From positions 3,651,001 through 3,715,000 of the forward strand of contig NZ_CP150207.1 of NCBI RefSeq assembly GCF_037969765.1: a stretch of 64,000 bases of DNA, read 5' to 3'. The position numbers were made by a program, and so were the translations under genes. Below are positions 55,153 to 63,567 of this stretch, piece by piece. The DNA is from Paenibacillus sp. FSL W8-0186 (lineage in GTDB: Bacteria > Bacillota > Bacilli > Paenibacillales > Paenibacillaceae). Every line of letters starts with the position of its first letter. Position 1 is the stretch's first letter. A model generated the notes under the pieces. That model was not told the DNA's origin. It was given only the letters and a program-made list of their open reading frames with translations, and ran no database searches.

Positions 55153-55806
55153 TCATGTCGCTTTATAATTGCCGATCCAACCGAACATAATAACAAGCGC
55201 AGCAAGAATGACCGGAATCCACCCGTGTACGGATGGCAGCATTTCTGTCAAAAAAACGCCTAATTTCGCATCCTTTATTAGCATTTCCCCGGCTGTATAA
55301 CCTAATATGCCTGCACCGGCGAATGTCAATATTGGGAACCGCTGCAGCCATCCTGTAATGATATTACTTCCCCAAATCACAATGGGTATACTTATGGCAA
55401 TGCCTATAATCAGTATCGCAAGATCTCCGTCAGCCAGAGCAGCAATCGCCAGTACATTGTCCAGACTCATGATAAAATCGGCCAACAGTATCGTTTGTAT
55501 CGCCTTCCAAATCGTGTCCGCGTGACTTCTTGCCGAATCGTTATCCCGGTGGTGGAGCAGATTAAAAGCAATCGTACCTAGCAGCACTCCCCCAATGGCT
55601 TGAATATAGGGAATTTTGAGCAGAATCGTCGCCAGCCATGTCAGGATACAGCGCATCAGCACCGCGCCAAGCGCTCCCCACCATACGGCTTGCCTGCGCT
55701 GCTGAAGGGGAAGATTTCTGCTGGCCATGGCGATAACGACAGCATTGTCACCGCTAAGCACCAAATTAATAATAAGGATTTCGGTTAACAATATTACATG
55801 CTCCAT
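55153..55806 (-). CDS. TerC-family membrane protein (first of pair)
   Basis: A 217-residue TerC/YjbE-type protein with seven hydrophobic segments. The two acidic TM motifs of the family are present: NLVLSGDNAVVIAMASR near residue 15 and MSLDNVLAIAALADGD. TerC proteins export or load manganese in B. subtilis and other bacteria. The ATG at 55806 has GGGAGGG 8 nt upstream. It is divergent from a second terC 121 nt away. Confidence 0.92.
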   Translation of the reverse strand: MEHVILLTEILIINLVLSGDNAVVIAMASRNLPLQQRRQAVWWGALGAVLMRCILTWLATILLKIPYIQAIGGVLLGTIAFNLLHHRDNDSARSHADTIWKAIQTILLADFIMSLDNVLAIAALADGDLAILIIGIAISIPIVIWGSNIITGWLQRFPILTFAGAGILGYTAGEMLIKDAKLGVFLTEMLPSVHGWIPVILAALVIMFGWIGNYKAT

Positions 55807-55927
55807 AGGCTTATCCCTCCCATACACTTGTATGAGGGGATGTGCCAAGCTATACCCTTTCTTTTACAAAAACAACACTGGACAAAAACCATTTTTAGTG
55901 AATTAATAATAAAGTGCATGGCAAAAA

Positions 55928-56659
55928 ATGATGGAAGAAGTGACCATAGTGGAACTATTTAGCGCTGCTTTTTTTATCGCATTAATTAATATTATATTCA
56001 TCGATCTAATCCTGGCTGGAGACAATGCCATCGTCATAGGCATGGCCGCCAGAAAGCTGCCCGCACATATCCAGAAGAAAGCTATCCTGCTAGGTACGGG
56101 CGGAGCGGTTCTGCTCAGAATCGCCGCGACGCTTGTTGTCGTATGGCTGCTCAATATTCCTTGGCTGCTCGCCATAGGCGGAGCTATGCTGGTTTACATT
56201 GCCTATAAGGTGCTGGTCGATGAGAGCGGCCATGAAACGATAGATGCGAAGGAATCCCTCTGGCCTGCAGTAAGGACCATCGTTATTGCCGATGCAGCGA
56301 TGGGACTCGATAATGTGATCGCCGTTGCCGGAGCCTCTCAGCGGCATATGATTCTTGTCGTCCTTGGCCTGCTGATCAGCGTCCCGATCGTCATCTGGGG
56401 CAGCACCCTTTTCATCAAGCTCTTAGGACGATTTCCCTGGATTGCTTATGTGGGCTCTGCCGTACTCGCCTATACCGCTTCCCACATGATCACGGAAGAG
56501 CCGCATTTGGAGCCGTTTTTTGCGGACAAGCCCGTGGTTAAATATGTGTTTATTGTCCTGACGATTTTAGGCGTCCTTGGCGCCGGCTATGCAGCAAAGC
56601 AAAGGCAGCGGCGGCGCGAGCAGAACAATAAACGCCCCTCGCGTCATGCTACACGCTAA
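55928..56659 (+). CDS. TerC-family membrane protein (second of pair)
   Basis: A 243-residue TerC-family protein with seven hydrophobic segments and the motifs FIDLILAGDNAIVIGMAARKLP and AAMGLDNVIAVAGAS. It ends in a very basic tail (KQRQRRREQNNKRPSRHATR) that the other copy lacks. The start is ATG ATG at 55928, but no clear Shine-Dalgarno precedes it, so initiation could be weak or at a nearby codon. A bidirectional terminator follows. Confidence 0.92.
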   Translation: MMEEVTIVELFSAAFFIALINIIFIDLILAGDNAIVIGMAARKLPAHIQKKAILLGTGGAVLLRIAATLVVVWLLNIPWLLAIGGAMLVYIAYKVLVDESGHETIDAKESLWPAVRTIVIADAAMGLDNVIAVAGASQRHMILVVLGLLISVPIVIWGSTLFIKLLGRFPWIAYVGSAVLAYTASHMITEEPHLEPFFADKPVVKYVFIVLTILGVLGAGYAAKQRQRRREQNNKRPSRHATR

Positions 56660-56670
56660 GCTGGGATGAC

Positions 56671-56718
56671 AAATAACAAGGCTGCCTCACCATATTAGTG
56701 AGGCAGCCTTGTTATTTG
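56671..56718. terminator. Bidirectional terminator, terC / thiI
   Basis: A 20-bp perfect stem (AAATAACAAGG, then CTGCCTCAC, with its complement) around CATATTA. Flanking A and T runs make it useful for both the plus-strand terC and the minus-strand thiI. Confidence 0.93.
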
Positions 56719-56757
56719 TTCCAGAATATAAACAGCTGCACCTAACCTTTGCCCCTC

Positions 56758-57993
56758 CTAAAACCACTTATCCTGTGCAACCGGCTCTCCTTGCGATCTT
56801 CTAATGACAGTTTCACCCGGTTTGATCACGATCGTCTCGGTCTTGCTGACCGCTTCTTTGATTTGCTCATCCAGTTGAGGCAGGGATGCCTCGATTTTCT
56901 CGATGATATGCAAATTCGGGTTCGTCGATGGGGACTTCGGCACAAACAGGGTACAGCAATCTTCATAAGGCAGGATAGATAATTCATAAGTGCCAATTTG
57001 CTGCGCCAATCCGATAATTTCCTCTTTGTCGGTCGTCACTAACGGCCGAAGCATTGGCAGAGACGTAACCTTTCCGATAACGTTCATGCTGGCCAGCGTC
57101 TGGCTCGCAACCTGTCCGAGACTATCCCCTGTAACCAGAGCAAGTGCGCCGTTTCGCTCGGCCAAATTGGTGGCGATCCGCAGCATCGCCCGGCGCATGA
57201 GCGTAATCATGACGTTCTCATGATTGCCGCCAGCGAGCGTGGTCTGAATTTCTGTGAACGGCACGAGATGAAGCTTGATTTTTCCGTAATATCCGGACAG
57301 CACCTGAGCAAGATCGATAACCTTCTCCTCTGCCTTTTTGCTCGTATAAGGATAGCTGTGAAAATGCACGCATTCGATTTCCAATCCCCGGCGCATCGCA
57401 GCCCATCCGGCAACCGGACTGTCGATGCCTCCGGACAGCAGAAGCATCGCTTTCCCGTTCGTCCCCCGCGGAAACCCGCCCGCGGCTGGCACGACCTCGG
57501 AGAACAGGTAAGCCCCCTGCTCGCGAACCTCGATGCGAAGCTCAATTTCTGGATGGCGCACATCGACTTTTAAATGGGAGCACGACTTCAGGATCGGCGA
57601 GCTGATGATTTGGTTCATTTCCTGAGAAGATACTGGGAACTTCTTCCACACTCTTCTTGCATTGACCTTAAAGGCCGTTTCCTTGGCGACATTCATGCTC
57701 TCGACGAAGCTGACTGCCTGAGTAATAATCTCATCGATCTCGGCTGCCGCTACCTTGACTGGACTAATCGACGTAACGCCGAATACATTTTTCAGAACCT
57801 CGATAATTGGGGCTGCAGGCTCTCCGTTCAAGACGACATAAATCCGCCCGTATTCCTTCTTGATTTCGGTCGCCGGGTAAGCCTGCAGCAAATCTTGAAC
57901 ATGAGCTAAAGCAGCCTTTTCAAAACGAGAACGATTTCTGCCCTTAACGGTAATTTCCCCGAAACGCAGCAGAAGCATATCATATTGCAGCAT
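56758..57993 (-). CDS. thiI: tRNA 4-thiouridine synthase ThiI
   Basis: Makes 4-thiouridine at tRNA position 8, and in some bacteria passes sulfur to thiazole. The 411-residue protein has an N-terminal ferredoxin-like/THUMP region (about 1-165) and a PP-loop ATPase (LLSGGIDSPVAGW, about residue 186), then a C-terminal domain with LPYEDCCTLFVPKSP. There is no rhodanese domain, as in Bacillus ThiI, so it relies on a dedicated desulfurase. The ATG at 57993 lies one base after the nifZ stop, with AAAGGTGG 11 nt upstream. Confidence 0.96.
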   Translation of the reverse strand: MLQYDMLLLRFGEITVKGRNRSRFEKAALAHVQDLLQAYPATEIKKEYGRIYVVLNGEPAAPIIEVLKNVFGVTSISPVKVAAAEIDEIITQAVSFVESMNVAKETAFKVNARRVWKKFPVSSQEMNQIISSPILKSCSHLKVDVRHPEIELRIEVREQGAYLFSEVVPAAGGFPRGTNGKAMLLLSGGIDSPVAGWAAMRRGLEIECVHFHSYPYTSKKAEEKVIDLAQVLSGYYGKIKLHLVPFTEIQTTLAGGNHENVMITLMRRAMLRIATNLAERNGALALVTGDSLGQVASQTLASMNVIGKVTSLPMLRPLVTTDKEEIIGLAQQIGTYELSILPYEDCCTLFVPKSPSTNPNLHIIEKIEASLPQLDEQIKEAVSKTETIVIKPGETVIRRSQGEPVAQDKWF

Positions 57994-57994
57994 T

Positions 57995-59146
57995 TTATCT
58001 GTTTCCACCTTTCACGATCTGCAGGCGCTCCATCGTACGCTTGACAGCGCCCAGCAATTGTCTGACATCCTCTTCGGTATGCTCTTCACCCAAGCTGATG
58101 CGGATCCCCGACAAAGAGCAATCCTTCCCTTTCTGCATAGCAAGCAGGACACGACTTGGTTCGCTTCGTTTGGAGGAGCAGGCGGACTGCGTAGAAACCA
58201 GGAAGCCCTCCTCCTCCAGCATATGAAGCATCGCCTCGGCCTTTATTCCCGGATAGGAGAAATGCACGATATGCGGCGCTCCATCGGGGCTGGAATTGAC
58301 CACAAGGCCAGGCAAGCCTGCCAGTCCTTCATGGAGTTCGCGGCTCAGCTTGGACCAGTGCGAAGCAAGAGCAGGTTGGCGTTCCGCCGCCATTCTCATC
58401 GCCTTCGTCATACCAACAATGTACGGAATGTTCTCAGTACCGGAGCGCAGCCCTCCTTCCTGCCCACCGCCTGTCAGCAGCTGTGTCAGATGCACTCCTT
58501 CCCTGACATACAGGAGGCCGGTTCCTTTAGGTCCGCGGAATTTATGAGCCGATAAACTATACAGGTCAATCCTGCTGTCCTGAATGGACAGCGGCAGCTT
58601 GCCGAATCCTTGAACGCCGTCAACATGGAAGAGAACCCGGGGATGACGATTCTTCAAAGCTCTGCCGATTTCAGCGATTGGCTGAACCGCCCCAACCTCG
58701 TTATTGACATGCATGACGGACACAAGCACCGTGTTATCTGTTACCGCCGCTAGGACATCCTCGACCCGTACAGCACCGTTGGCCTGTACCGGCACATAAG
58801 TCACCTCGCACCCCTGCTGTTCTAGATGTCTGCAGGTCTCATATACGGAAGCATGCTCTACCGTGGTTGTCACGATATGATTTCCACGCTGGCGGTACCG
58901 GGCCATCGCGCCCCTGATTGCCAAATTGTTGCTCTCCGTGGCTCCCGACGTAAACACGATTTCCCCCGGATTAACCTGAAGCGCATGCGCGCACACTTCT
59001 CTGGCTTTGGACAACAGCTTCCCGCTGTCTTCTCCCATACGATGCAAGGAGGACGGGTTCCCAAAGTGTTGGGCCATCACTTCTCCAACGGTACGAATAA
59101 CGTCTTCATAGGGCGGCGTAGTAGCTGCGTGATCAAAATACTTCAT
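57995..59146 (-). CDS. nifZ: Cysteine desulfurase partner of ThiI (NifZ type)
   Basis: PLP enzyme that removes sulfur from cysteine and hands it to ThiI. The 383-residue protein has the fold-type I desulfurase motifs: EIVFTSGATESNNLAIRG, SAHKFRGPKGTGLLYVR with the PLP Lys, and SACSSKRSEPSRVL with the catalytic Cys. Gene pairing with thiI matches B. subtilis nifZ-thiI, where NifZ replaces the rhodanese domain. The ATG at 59146 has GGGGGG 5 nt upstream; a frame seven codons longer is not used. Confidence 0.93.
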   Translation of the reverse strand: MKYFDHAATTPPYEDVIRTVGEVMAQHFGNPSSLHRMGEDSGKLLSKAREVCAHALQVNPGEIVFTSGATESNNLAIRGAMARYRQRGNHIVTTTVEHASVYETCRHLEQQGCEVTYVPVQANGAVRVEDVLAAVTDNTVLVSVMHVNNEVGAVQPIAEIGRALKNRHPRVLFHVDGVQGFGKLPLSIQDSRIDLYSLSAHKFRGPKGTGLLYVREGVHLTQLLTGGGQEGGLRSGTENIPYIVGMTKAMRMAAERQPALASHWSKLSRELHEGLAGLPGLVVNSSPDGAPHIVHFSYPGIKAEAMLHMLEEEGFLVSTQSACSSKRSEPSRVLLAMQKGKDCSLSGIRISLGEEHTEEDVRQLLGAVKRTMERLQIVKGGNR

Positions 59147-59318
59147 TTCATCCCCCCTAATGAACAATATAATCCTTGTCTATTGTAACGGATTCCTAAC
59201 GATATCGTCATTGTCAAAAAAAAGACCAAATGGGAAATCGCAGCGAATCAGCGTTTTCTCAAATGATCTCTGACTTCTTGCTATAACGAATATAAGCCCA
59301 GCACTTGCCCGCAAGCCC

Positions 59319-60062
59319 CTAAGCCTGATACTTCAATTGAGCAGTTTCAATCTTTCTAATATAATTCTGCGTTTCCTTCGGGAGCAAGTGCAGCTTCTCC
59401 ATCAATTCCTGGTCATTGCTGATACCAAGACGCTGGACACGCCCAGGTCCTGCGTTATAAGCAGCCAACGCTGTCTTTACACCGCCGAAACGCTGAAGCT
59501 GATAGGACAGGTAGCGCGTGCCTCCGTCGATATTCTGGGCAGGATCAAACGGGTTGCTTACGCCCAATCCTTTGGCCGTTCCATCCATGAGCTGCATCAG
59601 CCCTTTGGCTCCCGCAGAGGAGACCGCATTGGAATTAAAGGAGGATTCGGTCTCAATGACGGCCTTAATCAAGCTCTCCGCTACACCGTAAGCCCGGCTG
59701 GCACGGCTGATGAGCTCGTCGATATCCCTTCCCGCGCCTGTCGGTGCCGACAAACCAGTGATTGAACTAGAAGCTTCAACCGGAAGCGATGCCATGTCTG
59801 CATCACTGTATGTAGTTTGCCCGATAAAATACCATAAGGCATCCTCAAGCGAGCCCGGCAGCATCCCGCCGGCAGCAGGCAAGCCGCCCTGCGCCAATGT
59901 CTGCTCTTGTCCTTCCGCCACCATTAATTCTTTCAGCAATATATCGAATAAAGAACCTTCACTTCCGGAAGAGGTTCTTTGAACAGAAGTGCCTTGAAGG
60001 TCGATATCATTCATCATTTGGAGCTGAATCAGCTGTCCCATCGTACGCGTATCGATTTCCAT
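59319..60062 (-). CDS. SLT-type lytic transglycosylase without signal peptide
   Basis: A 247-residue protein. The C-terminal half (about residues 112-245) is a goose-lysozyme-like SLT domain: IDELISRASRAYGVAESL, then AVIETESSFN with the catalytic Glu, SAGAKGLMQLM, NPFDPAQNIDGGTRYLSY and AAYNAGPGRVQRLG. The first 105 residues are low-complexity and polar, with no signal peptide or membrane segment, so its route to the wall is unclear. It could be exported through a flagellar or other pathway, or act after lysis. YjbJ-like proteins are its nearest remembered relatives. Confidence 0.85.
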   Translation of the reverse strand: MEIDTRTMGQLIQLQMMNDIDLQGTSVQRTSSGSEGSLFDILLKELMVAEGQEQTLAQGGLPAAGGMLPGSLEDALWYFIGQTTYSDADMASLPVEASSSITGLSAPTGAGRDIDELISRASRAYGVAESLIKAVIETESSFNSNAVSSAGAKGLMQLMDGTAKGLGVSNPFDPAQNIDGGTRYLSYQLQRFGGVKTALAAYNAGPGRVQRLGISNDQELMEKLHLLPKETQNYIRKIETAQLKYQA

Positions 60063-60166
60063 CTTGTTCTTAACTCCTCTTTCTCCCCATGGAATGCTAT
60101 ATCCTATATTTTACACTTGAAATGCGACAATAACCACCTTTTTTCGAAAAATTATTTCGTTTACCC

Positions 60167-60202
60167 GAAAAGACCTTCGTCTGAATAGACGAAGGTCTTT
60201 TC
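60167..60202. terminator. Bidirectional terminator before slt gene
   Basis: A perfect 15-bp stem (GAAAAGACCTTCGTC with GACGAAGGTCTTTTC) around a 6-nt loop. It closes the small membrane-protein gene on the minus strand. Confidence 0.93.
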
Positions 60203-60222
60203 CAATACTGAGAAACCTGGAA

Positions 60223-60621
60223 TTAACGAGTAAAAGGAATCAAAAAGAAATAGCTGAGCGTAGCGATGGCGCCAAGGCCGATCGCCCAGGCTCCTGAGGT
60301 TTTGCTTCCCTGGCTGTACGCGTAAAATCCCATAATTGCGGCAAGGGGCCCGAGCACAATTGACCAAACAAATAAAGATGCGATGCCTAAACCTACGCCA
60401 ACATAGCCAACGGTTCGGCTTGCCGTGCCAGTATCTGCGCCTGCATCGTCCTGATCCGCTTCACGGTCTGTCCGGGAGCTTTCGTACGTTCTTGTCGGAG
60501 CAACCTCGGCGGAATATTCCTCCTCGTGTGTTCGGCGGGGATAGTCCACCCGCTTCGGATCGCCTGTCAGTTCTTCATCATCAAGGATATTCTCCACATA
60601 ATCCTTATTCTCATCCGTCAT
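60223..60621 (-). CDS. Small membrane protein, acidic N-terminal half
   Basis: A 132-residue protein of unknown function. Residues 1-70 are acidic and disordered-looking (EEYSAEVAPTRTYESSRTDREADQDD). Two transmembrane helices follow (VGYVGVGLGIASLFVWSIVLGPLAAIMGFYAYSQG, then the C-terminal IGLGAIATLSYFFLIPF), similar to DUF4190-type proteins. The ATG at 60621 has GGAGGTG upstream; the TTG start five codons earlier overlaps that site. Confidence 0.7.
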   Translation of the reverse strand: MTDENKDYVENILDDEELTGDPKRVDYPRRTHEEEYSAEVAPTRTYESSRTDREADQDDAGADTGTASRTVGYVGVGLGIASLFVWSIVLGPLAAIMGFYAYSQGSKTSGAWAIGLGAIATLSYFFLIPFTR

Positions 60622-60656
60622 CTTCTGCACCTCCAAAAGTATTATGACTTGCTTTG

Positions 60657-60884
60657 TTACGATGATTTCGGCTTAAACGTATGACAGCATGTAGCGGCGG
60701 ATGAACTAGCGGTATCCTTATGCTCGCTATCAAAAGCTTCGCCTGCGAATTCCGCATTATATTTGCGGTCTGCATGCTTGTCGATATCGATCATGATCAG
60801 ATCCGCATTGCAATAATTCTGCTCCCCCCAATAAGCGCAATTCGATACGCTGCATCTGACAATTGGTTTATTTTCATTTGGCAT
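60657..60884 (-). CDS. DUF1540-family small cysteine protein
   Basis: A 75-residue protein with the DUF1540 pattern: VRCSVSNCAYWGEQNYCNAD, then a C-terminal CCHTF. The five or so Cys and a His suggest metal binding. The family is found in clostridia and bacilli, often in sporulating species, with no known function. The ATG at 60884 has GAGGTG 6 nt upstream. It is divergent from the subtilase gene. Confidence 0.8.
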   Translation of the reverse strand: MPNENKPIVRCSVSNCAYWGEQNYCNADLIMIDIDKHADRKYNAEFAGEAFDSEHKDTASSSAATCCHTFKPKSS

Positions 60885-61030
60885 ATTGATCACCTCGCAT
60901 ACATTTTCCCCCGACGGTATGCCGGATATGCGGCCGAATTTATGTCAAATCGATACAGAAGCTCAGGAATAAAATGAAGGCAAAATCCTCAACCTACAGT
61001 TACATGAAACTACAGCAGGAGGGATGATCC

Positions 61031-62956
61031 ATGAAATGGGGCAGATGGGTCGCTATTGGAGTGTCCGGTGTGGCAGCCATCACGGTCTTGGCGTTGTTGC
61101 CGCAGTTTAATATTGGCCCACAGCAGCAAGCGGGACAGCAGCGGACTAAACAGCAAATTATGCAAAATACGAAGCAGACAGAGGTGCCCAGGCCCGCAGA
61201 AGAAAAGCAGTTGAAGCAGTTGATGCTGCGCCGGGACGTCACAGCGACAGAAAGGCTGGCCAGACTTGATGCCAAAAGACATTTGCAGGCGCTGGCCGAA
61301 GGAATCAAGGATTCCTCGTTATCAAAGCTGTCCGCCGATATCCGGGAACTGCAAAAAGGGCATAAGCAGTTTCGTTCGATTATGCTGTACAGCTCTACGG
61401 GAAAGGACAAGCATTTCCGCGGCAGCAATGAACGAACCGCCCCAGATGTACAGGAGCAGACAAATTACTATGTCGCCCTGGCGCGAAAAGCGCTCCGCAA
61501 ATCCGAGCCTTATGAATCGCCTGTGTTTCCGGAAAAGGACCCGCATTTTTTTGTCATTGCCGAGCCTTCCAAACATAACAAAGATGGAATCATCGCCGTC
61601 ATGGATACCCACATTCTAAGACGCGTCAAAGAACATCAAGACAAAAATCTGCGCTTGATCCCTTATCCGAAGGAGGGCAAATACAAAATCGAGTCGGTGC
61701 ATGCCGATACGCTTAAAGACCTAACTGTCAAAACCGGGCATGACAATGAAAAAGCAAGCCATTTTTATGAAAATGAAATCGTCGTGACCTTTAAAGAACC
61801 TCCGTCCGACCAACAGCTCGCCCAAATCCAGAAGGATATTAAAGCAAAACATACGAATAAGCCGCGGTCGATTCGCAACACCTATATTTTTCAATCGGAT
61901 AGCATGAGCATGGACGAGCTGAAAAAATACTTCGTCCAGAAATGGCGCCCGGCCTTTATCGAGCCGCATTATTTGTATATGACGAATGAAACAGCGCCCG
62001 CGGCCGATTCGCCGGAAATTCCTAATGATTTGCTGTTTTCGGAGTACCAGTGGAATTTGCCCATCATCGAAACGAACCGGGGCTGGAAATTGTCTAAGGG
62101 CAGCAATGACGTCATCGTTGGAGTTGTCGATACCGGCGTGGATCTGTCTCACCCTGATCTGGAGGGACGGCTGCTAAAAGGATATAATGTCATCGACCCC
62201 GACAAGGATCCTACGGACGATGTAGGACACGGCACGCATGTCGCCGGCATCATTTCAGCCAACGTAAACAACAATGAGGGTATCGCGGGAATGACGTGGG
62301 GCGGCAAAATATTGCCGGTTAAGGCGCTGGATCAGTCCGGCTCGGGTACGACCTACTCCGTTGCCCAGGGCATTATATGGGCTGTGGACAACGGGGCCAA
62401 AGTTATCAATATGAGTCTTGGCAACTATGCGGATGCCCAATTCCTGCATGAAGCCATCAAGTATGCCTTCGACAAGGACGTCGTTCTGGTCGCGGCCACC
62501 GGCAATGACAATACGGAGCGGCCGGGATATCCGGCTGCATATCCCGAAGTGCTGTCCGTGTCGGCTACCGACAACAATTTAAAGAAAGCGTCGTTCTCCA
62601 ATTACGGCGACTATGTTGACGTAGTCGCTCCCGGTGAAAGCATTGCCAGTACGTATCCCGATAACCAGTACGCCGCATTGTCGGGCACCTCGATGGCTAG
62701 TCCGCATGTGGCCGCACTTGCCGCTTTGATACGGTCCATCAATCCGGATCTGAAAAATACGGAGGTCATGGACATTATCCGCAGCAACGTCATCGATCTC
62801 GGCGATCCCGGCCATGACAATATGTACGGATATGGACAGATCGACGTGTTCGCGGCGCTGGAAGCTGCCGGAGGCAGCGGGGCTCCGCTGCAGCTGTGGC
62901 CCCAGCATATCGACCAGAAGCTAAGGCGGCTGTTGGAAGATCCTTTCCGCCGTTAA
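61031..62956 (+). CDS. Secreted S8 (subtilisin-like) serine protease
   Basis: A 641-residue protease with an N-terminal signal-anchor-like segment (about residues 7-28), a long prodomain (to about residue 330) with an inhibitor-like section EIVVTFKEPPSDQQLAQIQKDI, and a peptidase S8 domain with triad Asp367 (VVDTGVDLSHPDL), His400 (GHGTHVAGI) and Ser554 (GTSMASPHV). There is no C-terminal extension beyond residue 641 of note. The prodomain is unusually long and Lys/Gln-rich. AGGAGGG lies 7 nt before the ATG. A bidirectional terminator follows. Confidence 0.94.
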   Translation: MKWGRWVAIGVSGVAAITVLALLPQFNIGPQQQAGQQRTKQQIMQNTKQTEVPRPAEEKQLKQLMLRRDVTATERLARLDAKRHLQALAEGIKDSSLSKLSADIRELQKGHKQFRSIMLYSSTGKDKHFRGSNERTAPDVQEQTNYYVALARKALRKSEPYESPVFPEKDPHFFVIAEPSKHNKDGIIAVMDTHILRRVKEHQDKNLRLIPYPKEGKYKIESVHADTLKDLTVKTGHDNEKASHFYENEIVVTFKEPPSDQQLAQIQKDIKAKHTNKPRSIRNTYIFQSDSMSMDELKKYFVQKWRPAFIEPHYLYMTNETAPAADSPEIPNDLLFSEYQWNLPIIETNRGWKLSKGSNDVIVGVVDTGVDLSHPDLEGRLLKGYNVIDPDKDPTDDVGHGTHVAGIISANVNNNEGIAGMTWGGKILPVKALDQSGSGTTYSVAQGIIWAVDNGAKVINMSLGNYADAQFLHEAIKYAFDKDVVLVAATGNDNTERPGYPAAYPEVLSVSATDNNLKKASFSNYGDYVDVVAPGESIASTYPDNQYAALSGTSMASPHVAALAALIRSINPDLKNTEVMDIIRSNVIDLGDPGHDNMYGYGQIDVFAALEAAGGSGAPLQLWPQHIDQKLRRLLEDPFRR

Positions 62957-62961
62957 AAGAA

Positions 62962-63001
62962 AAAGAAGATCGCTGCGGTTATACGCTTAGCGATCTTCTT
63001 T
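62962..63001. terminator. Bidirectional terminator, subtilase / rnpB
   Basis: AAAGAAGATCGCT pairs with AGCGATCTTCTTT around a 14-nt loop. On the plus strand it follows the subtilase stop; on the minus strand it is followed by TTTTTCTTTT and lies below rnpB. Confidence 0.88.
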
Positions 63002-63061
63002 GATTTGAGTTAAGAATAGGAACAGCGCTATGACTGTTCAAATAAAATATGTTGCAGTGAT

Positions 63062-63470
63062 GAAAGTTTGCCATAAGCCGGGTTCTGTACTGTTCGCGGT
63101 AATCGGGAACTACCCTCCCGCTAGTAAGTGACAATCATCTATCTAGGCCGTGCATTACTGCACGGCTCCAGCGACCAACCTAGACGCGCTTCGGGCGAAA
63201 GCTGCCTGTGCCTGCAGGCGCAAGCTGCGTCTCATTAGGTCTTGCTCCAGGTGGGGTTTACCAGGAACGAAGTCACCAGCGTTCCTCGGGGTCTCTTACA
63301 CCTCGGTTCCATCCTTGCCTGTGCACGCCTTGCGGCGGCCATCGGCGGTCCGTTTCTGTGGCACTATCCTTCGGCTCGCGCCGACTGGACATTATCCAGC
63401 ACCCTGCCCTTTGGAGCCCGGACTTTCCTCCCGCGGCGAATAGCCGCCGGCGATTGTCTGTCAAACTTTC
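63062..63470 (-). ncRNA. rnpB: RNase P RNA (rnpB), type A
   Basis: Catalytic RNA that matures tRNA 5-prime ends. The 409-nt sequence has P1 ends GAAAGTTTG and CAAACTTTC, the P4 region GAGGAAAGTCCGGGCTCC, AGGGCAGGGTGC, ACCGCCGATGGCC, the L15 GGTAAACCCCACCTGGAGC, and ACAGAACCCGGCTTAT near the 3-prime end. These match the ancestral type A layout, as in E. coli, not the Bacillus type B layout. The promoter TTGTGA-17-TATACT lies upstream. It occupies most of the 611-nt gap between the subtilase and the Nif3 gene. Confidence 0.95.
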
Positions 63471-63486
63471 GAAGGCAACATTAAAT

Positions 63487-63515
63487 AGTATACAGGGATT
63501 GCTCTGCAATCACAA
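63487..63515 (-). promoter_or_regulatory. rnpB promoter
   Basis: TTGTGA (63510-63515) and TATACT (63487-63492) are 17 bp apart on the minus strand, about 16 nt upstream of the P1 stem of rnpB. Confidence 0.7.
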
Positions 63516-63567
63516 GTATAAATCAGCGCCAATGCTGACGTTTTCTGCCAATGCCAGCATTTTGACA

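Noticed and set aside
55807..55927. Possible yybP-ykoY manganese riboswitch between the two terC genes
   Set aside because: I could not find the conserved core, and the gap is short; recorded as a check only.
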